Assembly: GCA_963576735.1 (NCBI GenBank)
Contig: OY755171.1
Span: 14,756,001-14,820,000, forward strand
Reading direction: 5' to 3'
DNA from: Bedellia somnulentella
Lineage: Eukaryota; Arthropoda; Insecta; Lepidoptera; Bedelliidae
DNA: 64,000 bases
Shown here: positions 53,949 to 63,055 of the stretch, in pieces
Layout: every line of letters begins with the position of its first letter
Position numbering within the stretch: position 1 is the first letter of the stretch
The notes under the pieces: generated by a model
The model's input: the letters and a program-made list of their open reading frames with translations, nothing else
What the model was told of the DNA's origin: nothing
The model's database searches: none
Position numbers and translations under genes: made by a program

Positions 53949-54544
53949 TATAAAATTATATCTAAAGTATCTGTGTAAAATTCAAAGGTAAAGAAAAAAT
54001 GATAAAATGATCTAATTAAAAATAAAAATACATGTAGGTAAACGTGAAATTGCCGATTAATAATAACGAACATAACTGTGATAAAAGGTAAAACTGTAAA
54101 AATGTAGTTAGATAACATAGTGACCCAGAGCAATAAATCAAATAAATCGTTATCATATTTAGCAATCAACACGTTATAAAGGCACACAAGACCGGCAGGT
54201 AGGCGGTCAATGAACTCCTGATAGCAATATGTAAGCGACAAGCAGACAATAATGACTCTTAATATGATATGCAAACAGGCGGTAATAGCGACAACAGTCA
54301 TTACAAGACAATTCGAATAGCGAAGCGGCCGGTTCATTGCACCTGCGTAGAACCAGTTTGGCCGGACAGCACTTCTCAAACTATAAACAATGTGATATGG
54401 ATTAAGCAAAAATAATGACGCAATAATATAAATATAAGTTAAGAAATTAACTACACTAATTTGGAAAAGTCTTTTTCTGTTTTTATTGTGATAATGGGCG
54501 ATGTCGTATCCTTTCTTGCCAGGATTTTGGAATGCTTGACCCAC
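53948..54544 (-). CDS. Extra multi-span membrane ORF between LINE ORF1 and ORF2
   Basis: 198 codons. The first ~30 overlap the end of ORF1 in another frame; the rest fills the whole ORF1-ORF2 gap. Hydrophobic stretches: FLTYIYIIASLFLLN, CLVMTVVAITACLHIILRVI (running on to VCLSLTYC), LFDLLLWVTMLSNYIFTVLP (then FITVMFVII) and FHVYLHVFLFLIRSFYHFFF. That makes about four spans with charged gaps (FIDRLP, AKYDND). Its TAA overlaps the ORF2 ATG (TAATG), a layout used by some LINEs for stop-restart translation, there between ORF1 and ORF2. I know no function. T-rich DNA favours hydrophobic codons, so length and the overlap carry the argument. Confidence 0.5.
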   Translation of the reverse strand: MGQAFQNPGKKGYDIAHYHNKNRKRLFQISVVNFLTYIYIIASLFLLNPYHIVYSLRSAVRPNWFYAGAMNRPLRYSNCLVMTVVAITACLHIILRVIIVCLSLTYCYQEFIDRLPAGLVCLYNVLIAKYDNDLFDLLLWVTMLSNYIFTVLPFITVMFVIINRQFHVYLHVFLFLIRSFYHFFFTFEFYTDTLDIIL

Positions 54545-55413
54545 ACGAATTGAAAATTTCTTTCTTTCGCCATTGTCTTCGTCTTCAATAAGAGCATTTT
54601 ATTTCGTGTTGTAAGATGATCATTAATAAAGATTTTGTGCTTACCCGGTAATCCAAGATCAGCACTAACTATAGGGGAGGCAGCTGTAATATATCTAGCC
54701 GCGGCAACCAGGTCTTCCTTAACATACTTATTATTAAAACTCACAATTATTGGTTTTATATTGTTTGGATCTCTCGTAGGTATTCGTGCAATATAATTAA
54801 TCTGTGTTTTTGAAACAGAATAATTAATCTTTGAACCAACTTTCATAAGAACTTCAAATAAATTTTCATCCCTTGTTTGCGGCACACCCTTTATTTCAAT
54901 GTTGTTGTTTCGTGACCACTGGTCTCTCAGCTCGATATCATTTTCAATTTTCTCTATTTTAAGTTGTAGACTTGCCACACTTGACTTGACAGACTCCAGG
55001 GATTCAATTCTCGACTCGATTTTCTTCATCTTATTGGAGAACTCCTTGACTGAATTACTGGCGCCATCCATACTACGTTTGAGATTTCCTATTTCATCTT
55101 TGAGAGACTTGAAATCCGCAACGAGTGAATCAAGCGGGGAGAGCTTCATTGCTAGCGCTCTTATTTCTTCCATTATATCAGTCGTTGAGACATCCTTTGT
55201 AGTAACGTCCCTTGTCTTAGATGTCTCAGATGAGGCAGGAGATGCGGTACGGGCTTGTTTGCAAGACGGACAGCGCCACGTTTTTCTTTTGTCTCCCAAC
55301 TTCCTAAAGCCAATTTCTGTTATGGCTGCACATTGGTAGTGGTAAGCCTTTTTGCAAATACTGCAATCCGCTCCGTCACTTACTTCGTCAGCACATTTCG
55401 GACAGAAAGACAT
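54451..55413 (-). CDS. LINE ORF1, PHD finger plus coiled coil
   Basis: 320 codons. An N-terminal PHD-type zinc finger (CPKCADEVSDGADCSICKKA, then HYQC and WRCPSCK) is followed by a Ser/Thr linker. A coiled coil at about residues 80-165 (LVADFKSLKDEIGNLKRSMD onward) comes next, then an RNA-binding-like C-terminal region (WSRNNNIEIKGVPQ, IARIPTRDP). The frame is intact. Family role: RNA chaperone in the retrotransposition particle. Confidence 0.9.
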   Translation of the reverse strand: MSFCPKCADEVSDGADCSICKKAYHYQCAAITEIGFRKLGDKRKTWRCPSCKQARTASPASSETSKTRDVTTKDVSTTDIMEEIRALAMKLSPLDSLVADFKSLKDEIGNLKRSMDGASNSVKEFSNKMKKIESRIESLESVKSSVASLQLKIEKIENDIELRDQWSRNNNIEIKGVPQTRDENLFEVLMKVGSKINYSVSKTQINYIARIPTRDPNNIKPIIVSFNNKYVKEDLVAAARYITAASPIVSADLGLPGKHKIFINDHLTTRNKMLLLKTKTMAKERNFQFVWVKHSKILARKDTTSPIITIKTEKDFSKLV

Positions 55414-55504
55414 TTTCGCTGAGTGAGAAGTTTAGGAAACACTGGTTTTCAAGATAGAACGCGTGCGCACTCTACAGAGTTAAGAACCTGACTGATATAG
55501 GTTA

Positions 55505-56060
55505 TGTTAGACTTCAGGATGTTATAATAAAACTTCTAGTCTTCCAGTGAACTCTGTATATTTCTTATGTACAAACTATTCACGATAACCTCAAATACAA
55601 GTTCTTCACACTTCAAAAGCCAGAAACCGAATGACGTCAGTTGGTGTAGTCAGGGTATTTATACACACGTGTAAACAACTTTCCCCTTCTACACAAAAAC
55701 ACTTTATTTTAACTAATTTATCTAATTTACTAAATTTAAAGCATTATAGTGTTATGGAAATTCATTAAATAAATAGAAATGATTTTACAAAACATAATAC
55801 CAAGGTATAATCATTGAATATAACTTTATATATAATATAGACACTGAATATTTGCAATGATAACAAATCCATTTCAATTAATCAAAGTAATGTCTTTTAA
55901 CTATGAATAATCATAATATAATTATAAATGATTTGAGAAAACAGTAATACTTAAAAGTAAATATTAACATATAAGGTTACCCTCAAATAATTGATGGCAC
56001 ATATTACAAAAACACAATTTCAACAACATCTGCTGACCAAAATATAATTAGAACCTTACA
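55505..56060 (-). repeat. 3' LTR of chimeric element (556 bp)
   Basis: On the minus strand starts TGTAAGGTTCTAATTATAT and ends CCTGAAGTCTAACA. By eye identical over its whole length to 62,493-63,048. Confidence 0.93.
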
Positions 56061-56269
56061 TTCGTCCATCCTGACGACGTGTATGACCCCATACACGACA
56101 TCAAGTGATAACCTTACATTCGGTCTGACATGCCTATATACAGTTACTAATCTCGAGCCTATTGAATGATGATTGAATATGAAATAATCATACATAATAA
56201 TGTGATAACAACGTTCTCAAGCTTTACGATACACATAGGTACTCCATAACTTATTTATAATTACTGATC

Positions 56270-57392
56270 TCTAACATTTCGAGGTACATAATATCAGGTA
56301 GTAAATCAACATTCTCGAACATTTCGAGGTACATAATATCAGATAGTAAATCAAAATTCTCGAACATTTCGAGGTACATAATATCAGATAGTAAATCAAA
56401 ATTCTCGAACATTTCGAGGTACATAATATCAGGTAGTAAATCAACATTCTCGAACATTTCGAGGTACATAATATCAGATAGTAAATCAAAATTCTCGAAC
56501 ATTTCGAGGTACATAATATCAGGTAGTAAATCAACATTCTCGAACATTTCGAGGTACATAATATCAGATAGTAAATCAAAATTCTCGAACATTTCGAGGT
56601 ACATAATATCAGATAGTAAATCAACATTCTCGAACATTTCGAGGTACATAATATCAGATAGTAAATCAACATTCTCGAACATTTCGAGGTACATAATATC
56701 AGATAGTAAATCAAAATTCTCGAACATTTCGAGGTACATAATATCAGGTAGTAAATCAACATTCTCGAACATTTCGAGGTACATAATATCAGATAGTAAA
56801 TCAACATTCTCGAACATTTCGAGGTACATAATATCAGATAGTAAATCAACATTCTCGAACATTTCGAGGTACATAATATCAGATAGTAAATCAAAATTCT
56901 CGAACATTTCGAGGTACATAATATCAGATAGTAAATCAACATTCTCGAACATTTCGAGGTACATAATATCAGATAGTAAATCAAAATTCTCGAACATTTC
57001 GAGGTACATAATATCAGATAGTAAATCAAAATTCTCGAACATTTCGAGGTACATAATATCAGATAGTAAATCAACATTCTCGAACATTTCGAGGTACATA
57101 ATATCAGGTAGTAAATCAACATTCTCGAACATTTCGAGGTACATAATATTAGATAGTAAATCAAAATTCTCGAACATTTCGAGGTACATAATATCAGGTA
57201 GTAAATCAACATTCTCGAACATTTCGAGGTACATAATATCAGATAGTAAATCAACATTCTCGAACATTTCGGGGTACATAATATCAGATAGTAAATCAAC
57301 ATTCTCGAACATTTCGAGGTACATAATATCAGATAGTAAATCAACATTCTCGAACATTTCGAGGTACATAATATCAGATAGTAAATCAACAT
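56270..57392 (-). repeat. 45-bp minisatellite, 25 units
   Basis: About 25 head-to-tail 45-bp units. Most variation is at two sites (CAACATT/CAAAATT and CAGGTAG/CAGATAG). Each unit, bar one with TTCGGGG, holds the dyad CTCGAA-CAT-TTCGAG. As 45 is divisible by three, two minus frames stay open (unit MYLEMFENVDLLSDI in one). There is no sign that it is a real protein. It lies just inside the 3' LTR. Confidence 0.95.
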
Positions 57393-57525
57393 CAATCTTA
57401 AACCTAACATCTAATTCAATTCACGTGATAATACATATATAGACGTAATAAATAAAAGCGCATTTTTTTTTTAAATAGTAAATTAATTTCGAAACAAAGA
57501 TTTTACTAGAATAACATAAAAGACA

Positions 57526-57774
57526 TCAATTATCCGAAACATCAGAGCTATTGCCATCGCTTGCATCACTACTGTTCTCATCAGGTTCATCATCGTTAAC
57601 GCTAAGAGCAGCTATGTGTATCCATGGCTGCATTCGTGAAACGGTAACAGTGGTTTTGCGCTTATTTTTCATGCCCTCTGATGAAAATGGGTGCAGGTTT
57701 AGAGCGGCAAGTAAGAGACGACCTTCGGTTATTAAAGTTATAATTAGAATGAATGACAAGACAAGAATGAACAT
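57526..57774 (-). CDS. Small ORF with acidic Ser/Asp tail, unknown
   Basis: 82 codons. The N-terminal half overlaps what looks like copia LTR sequence (EGRLLLAALNLHPFSSEGMK). The second half reads TTVTVSRMQPWIHIAALSVN then DDEPDENSSDASDGNSSDVS. It may be the tail of the host element's own ORF, cut by the copia insertion. Not recognised. Confidence 0.3.
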   Translation of the reverse strand: MFILVLSFILIITLITEGRLLLAALNLHPFSSEGMKNKRKTTVTVSRMQPWIHIAALSVNDDEPDENSSDASDGNSSDVSDN

Positions 57775-57876
57775 TGATTGATGATTGGCTTTGAGTGAAC
57801 ATCGTTTGAATGAAGGAATGATTGAATGAATTGGATATTTGTAAATATATGTATACTGTTATACGTATATTCCAAC

Positions 57877-60800
57877 AGTCCCCCTCAAATATTCAAGTAT
57901 TTACACAATTAGAACTGAAAGTAATTCTATAATTAATTCAATGTTTCATTTGACAATAAGATCACTTTTATTATTTTAAGATTAACTACTTACTTTAATT
58001 ACTATTATAAAAATCATATCTAATTTCACAATTTAAATTAATTTCAATAAACTCTGGAGTATGTACCATTTTCGTGAAGATATCGGCCAGTTGATTTCCT
58101 GTGGAAATATATTCTAGCTTTATTACTTTGTTAGTAATTTGTTCACGAGTAAAGTGGTACTTAACATCGATATGCTTCGACCTTATGTGATTGGTCGGAT
58201 TATTAGCTATATTAATACAGCTATTATTATCCTCAAATATAATAATTGGGAATTTTACTGAAATCAAAATACTATTTAACAAAGATTTTATCCAAGTCGC
58301 TTCTCTAACTGCTTCAAATAAAGCCATATATTCAGCTTCCGTTGAGGAAGCAGCGACAGTGTTTTGCTTTCGTGTATTCCACGATATTGTACAATTATCG
58401 AACAATTTAAAAACATGTCCAGTTGTACTCTTTCTGTCAGTTATGTCGCCTCCCCAACCAGAATCTGCATAACCAACAACCAGCTGTTTATAGTTACATT
58501 TTACATAGGTCAACTTTAAATCAACAGTGCCTTTTATGTACTTCAATAGATGTTTTAAGCAATTCCATAACTCCTCATTATTTTTACTTTGATATCGACT
58601 TAGAATTCCTATTGCTGCACAAATGTCTGGCCGCGTACATAGCATCGCATACATAAGACACCCTATGACATTTTTACAAGGTGCATCATAATGTGCATCT
58701 GAACTTAAAACTACATGATCTAACTTTGATGGAAATGGTGATTTTGATGGATTACAATCACTCATGGAATACTTGCTCAAAACTCTTTTTAGGTATAAAG
58801 ATTGATCCAAAGTTAACATACATTCAGTTCGTTGTATCTTAATGCCCAAAAATAGTTTCACTTCATTTAAATCTGTCATACAGAATTCTTGCATTAAACT
58901 TTTTTTTTTATATTAATCCATATTTTGTTCACTTTTTGTACAAATTAACAGATCATCTACATAAAGAACAATGTATACATTTTCATTCATACTATATTTA
59001 TTTAAAATATATAAACAAGGATCGACCTGTGAATGCTCAAAACCGATAGCCTTAAGAGTATGATCGAAACGTTCAAACCAACACCGAGAAGATTGTTTCA
59101 AACCGTACAATGTCTTATTTAATTTACAACCTTGATTAGGACTCGCTGAAACGCCCTTTGGCACTTCCATATAGATGTCCTCTTTAAGGATTCCATTTAA
59201 AAACGCGGTTTTTACATCCATATGATGGGCATGTAAGTCAAACTGATTTGCAAGTGCTAAAATGAATCGAAAGGTTGTAATACGTGCTACTGGAGCGAAC
59301 GTTTCGTCATAGTCCTGTAAGTATTGTCGTGTGAAGCCACGGGCGACTAGTCGCGCTTTATACCGTGTAGGCTCACCCAACTCATTATTTTTAATTGTAA
59401 AAACCCATTTAGAACTAATAATAGTGACATTGTGAGGTCTTTCTACAAGACTCCATGTATTATTACTATTAATAGACTCTATGTCATTTTCTATTGCTTT
59501 TAACCATTTACTAGTATCATCTCTATTAAAAATATCGTCATAATTATTAGGTAACATTAGATTTGCTGTAAGTGATAGATAAGAGCCGGGATCATCTAAT
59601 TGTTTATAATCAATTGTAGGCAAATTTTGAATTCTTTCACTACGTCTCAGTTTGCTAGATGAAGGTCCAGCTTCCGAGCTCATGAGGGGACTACCGTGTT
59701 TGTTGCCTATTAACTTTGCCGATTCACTATCGGGTTTATTAATTTCGGCGGGAATTTCAACTCGCACCAAATTGTTGACAGGTCTAGAGGATTCGAAATT
59801 CAACTCGTCAAATACAACATCCCTTGCAATTAGGAACTGATAATTTTCTACATTTATTAATTTATAACCATTTCTGTCGTAACCGACTAGTATGGCTTTA
59901 AAAGACTTTTCATCAAACTTCGACCCCTTTGTTTTATCATGAACATATGCAGTAGAACCGAATATTTTTAAATGATTAATCTTCGGTGTTTTATTATGCC
60001 ACATTTCGTATGGTGTTTTATTATTAGGAAGCGCTTTTGTGGGCAGTCTATTTGTTATATATGTAGATGTTAATATAGCTTCACCCCAATATGACTTATC
60101 TAACTTCGCACTTGTAACCAATGTTCGTGCCATTTCGGTTAACGTACAATTCATGCGCTCTGCGACACCATTTTGCTGTGGCGTGTATGGTACAGTTAAA
60201 TGATAAGTTATCCCCTTGCAAACACAGTAATTTTTGAACTCATTAGACAGATATTCTCGCCCATTATCACAATACAAATTAGTTACTTTGAAGTTAAATA
60301 GATTCTCACTCTTAGCTACAAAATCTTGAAAACATTTAAGTACCTCTAACCTAGCATACATTAAATATGTAACAGTATAATGCGTAAAATTGTCAATAAA
60401 AGTTACAAAATAATTTTTATCGTCGATAGTAGTAGGCTTAATGGGGCCGCATACATCAGAGTGGATAATAAACAATGGGCGGTTATTATTAGTCTTATCT
60501 TTACTTTCAGAAAAAGGTAATCGAGCCGAGTATGCAAGGCTCACATAACTCGTCCGTAGGTATTACAATATTATCAATAATTTTACAGTCGCGTTCATCA
60601 ACTACATTTTTTTAAAATATTAAATTTTTGTTTATTTAAATGGCCAAGTCGACCATGCCACAATTTATATTCTTTTAAACTATCTTGTTGATTTTCAGAA
60701 GCTATATTTAAATTACACTGAGATTTATTAATTGGAAAAGTAATACTAAATAAGTTATTTATATTCTTCCCAGTCATATAACATTTATTTTCTTTGCTAA

Positions 60801-61074
60801 ATATTTGAACGCAATTATTACCAAAAATAACCGACATACCAGTCTGCTGTATGCGATTTACCGATAATAAATTATACCTTACCTCTGGTGAATACGAAAC
60901 ATCATCGATTGAACCAAAAATTCCTAAATTTGTTGTCACCTCTATTCTCCCTTTACCGAACGCAAGTATCGAAGCTCCATTTTTAGCAACACCGATCTTT
61001 ATGGGTGTAGGTAGTTGCATGTAGGAAGTAAACACATCCTTAACATTCACAATGTGATCTGTCGCTCCAGAATT
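57877..61074 (-). pseudogene. Captured Ty1/copia pol fragment (protease to 3' LTR start)
   Basis: Domains in order: protease NSGATDHI (active-site Asp replaced by Asn exactly at the junction), integrase zinc finger (WHGRLGHLNKQKF, CEPC), integrase core (HSDVCGP, YCDNGREYLSNEF, TPQQNGVAERM), RT (KARLVARGFTRQY, MDVKTAFLNG, VLYVDDLLIC) and RNase H (GYADSGWGGD, SSTEAEYMAL, DNNSCINIANN). Frames break near 60,600, near 60,545 and at an A9 run near 58,900. It ends with a purine tract TTTGAGGGGGAC and a copia-type LTR start TGTTGGAATATACG at 57,877. Its own 5' LTR and gag are absent. Confidence 0.9.
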
Positions 61075-61314
61075 TGTTCGTCGTGCGCTGCGCACTCGGT
61101 CATGTCGCTCACGTAACACCGCCAACTCCTTCTCTCGAACCAGTTCCCTGGCGCGGTCGAGCTCTTGCTCGACCACTGACAGCACTCGCTGGCTACGGCT
61201 CCGGGAGCGTCGCACAGGGCTTCTACTGCGCGATGCATGGGCAACTCGGGATCTATGCCGAGTGCGGCTCCTAGAAGGAGTCTCCAAGCGTCGCTGTTCA
61301 TTCTCTCCTTCCAT
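61075..61314 (-). CDS. SR-rich gag-like N terminus fused to copia protease
   Basis: From ATG at 61,314: MEGENEQRRLETPSRSRTRH, then SRSRSPVRRSRSRSQRV and a charged helix EQELDRARELVREKELAVLR. It reads straight into the copia protease at RRT/NSGATDHI. GC-rich compared with the copia part. A splice-acceptor-like TTTAAGTTTCAG lies 4 bases upstream of the ATG, so the long leader may be an intron. I take it as the host element's gag start; a captured cellular SR exon is the alternative. Confidence 0.5.
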
Positions 61315-61329
61315 TGTCCTGAAACTTAA

Positions 61330-62492
61330 AGTAAAGTTATAAAACCATAAATTCAATGAACTATGAAATCATGTTAACCCATAGAGAAATTAGAGTAGAG
61401 CCATCCACTTTCGGTCAAAATTTTCCTTATTACCTGCCCCAATAACAAAGCAGAACTACAACTCTGAACAGTGAAAGAAGCAATAAAATGAAAACACAAA
61501 TTTGTCTTAAAAAACATGGACCAGAATAATGTAGGAACTATAATGTGCATTATTTAATAATCTCCCGTACTAACAATAACACCATGGATATACATTTACT
61601 TTATTTATATGTATCAATAGTAGTATCTAATTAGTATATATTGTAGTACTACTAGTAATTAATATTTATTCTTGAATAAGCCACCTTTCCACCTTGGTAA
61701 ATACGTTAGAATTACACTCTATATTAAGACTACTCACGATACAGGCCTAGCCTAGTGCGAGGGTCACTGACACCCTCATACATCACCAATATTATTGTTT
61801 GTTTAACACCAATTGTAAACATTCAAATAATTAAACAATATTTATTTTTAATCTGCACGGTGTCCATAAAAAGAAAATCCTGTCAAGCAAGTGAAAGGTC
61901 TTCTACTGAATTGAGCTAATTTTTAGATCATTGAGTTATATTTAATCTAGGAAATAACATTCCTATCTATTCCATTTAATAAGAGACCCCGTTGATATGT
62001 GTTTATTATTAATAACATGCAAATATAAACCATATGTATCATTAATTCATTATAGTAGAAATTCCACCAATTAGGAATACTATTTTATTAAAGTTTATCA
62101 CGTTATTATTATTTTATTGGTTTCAACATTATTTAATAAAATCCATACATATATTTTACGTGGTTACTATAAAGTGAAATGAGAATATTAAAATTTAGAA
62201 TATTTCAATAATATATACAAATAGGTGTTTCCGGTGATCTGAACCAATACCACTGGAGAGCAGCCCCAACCGGATACAAGTTCTGTTCCGCCAAAGACTC
62301 AAATCCTAATTAGAACGATAAGGGGTAGCTATTGCCACAAACTGAACCTATCGGTTTAACATTCAATGAAACACTTGAATATCTATGTTGTTTTAATTAT
62401 CCCATAGTGCAGTAATAAATTAAAAGAAATAAAATGAATTACATCACCTTTTACAACGCTTGTAGACGTAGAATTTTCTTCCACTTCTGAGA
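61330..62492 (-). other. Leader of chimeric LTR element
   Basis: AT-rich, no coding frame. Just inside the 5' LTR it reads TCTCAGAAGTGGAAG (primer-binding side). No gag with CCHC knuckle is present. Confidence 0.55.
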
Positions 62493-63048
62493 TGTTAGAC
62501 TTCAGGATGTTATAATAAAACTTCTAGTCTTCCAGTGAACTCTGTATATTTCTTATGTACAAACTATTCACGATAACCTCAAATACAAGTTCTTCACACT
62601 TCAAAAGCCAGAAACCGAATGACGTCAGTTGGTGTAGTCAGGGTATTTATACACACGTGTAAACAACTTTCCCCTTCTACACAAAAACACTTTATTTTAA
62701 CTAATTTATCTAATTTACTAAATTTAAAGCATTATAGTGTTATGGAAATTCATTAAATAAATAGAAATGATTTTACAAAACATAATACCAAGGTATAATC
62801 ATTGAATATAACTTTATATATAATATAGACACTGAATATTTGCAATGATAACAAATCCATTTCAATTAATCAAAGTAATGTCTTTTAACTATGAATAATC
62901 ATAATATAATTATAAATGATTTGAGAAAACAGTAATACTTAAAAGTAAATATTAACATATAAGGTTACCCTCAAATAATTGATGGCACATATTACAAAAA
63001 CACAATTTCAACAACATCTGCTGACCAAAATATAATTAGAACCTTACA
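62493..63048 (-). repeat. 5' LTR of chimeric element (556 bp)
   Basis: Partner of 55,505-56,060, by eye identical; same TG...CA ends on the minus strand. GTTA follows at 63,049-63,052. Confidence 0.93.
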
Positions 63049-63055
63049 GTTAAAA

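Larger units (their letters stand above)
50931..55500 (-). mobile_element. Nearly complete PHD-ORF1 LINE (CR1/Jockey group)
   Basis: About 4.6 kb, ending in a poly(A) tract (T10 at 50,931-50,940 on the plus strand). Order on the minus strand is ~90 bp 5' UTR, ORF1 with PHD finger, an extra hydrophobic ORF, ORF2 with endonuclease then reverse transcriptase, and a short 3' UTR. ORF2 has one frameshift and one nonsense codon only, so the copy is young but dead. It lies antisense to Grd in intron 6. Its 5' end touches the target site of the LTR element at 55,505. Confidence 0.9.
55505..63048 (-). mobile_element. Chimeric LTR element with captured copia pol and minisatellite
   Basis: Two 556-bp LTRs that I read as identical, flanked by GTTA (55,501-55,504 and 63,049-63,052). 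Minus-strand order is 5' LTR, ~1.2 kb leader, SR-rich gag-like start, Ty1/copia protease-to-RNase H with frameshifts, copia polypurine tract and LTR start, an acidic ORF, 45-bp x25 minisatellite, 3' LTR. The copia part is older and broken, while the outer LTRs are fresh, so it travels as a passenger. The outer PBS-side (TCAGAAGTGG) and PPT-side (GTCAGGATGG) motifs match the Gypsy element at 30.7 kb. Confidence 0.82.

Noticed and set aside
54899..55339. 146-aa plus-strand ORF
   Set aside because: Antisense shadow of LINE ORF1 (PHD and coiled-coil coding).
56251..57410. Two overlapping ~375-aa repeat proteins on the minus strand
   Set aside because: They are only the stop-free frames of a 45-bp minisatellite. 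Two frames open in parallel and no unit shows amino-acid-level constraint.
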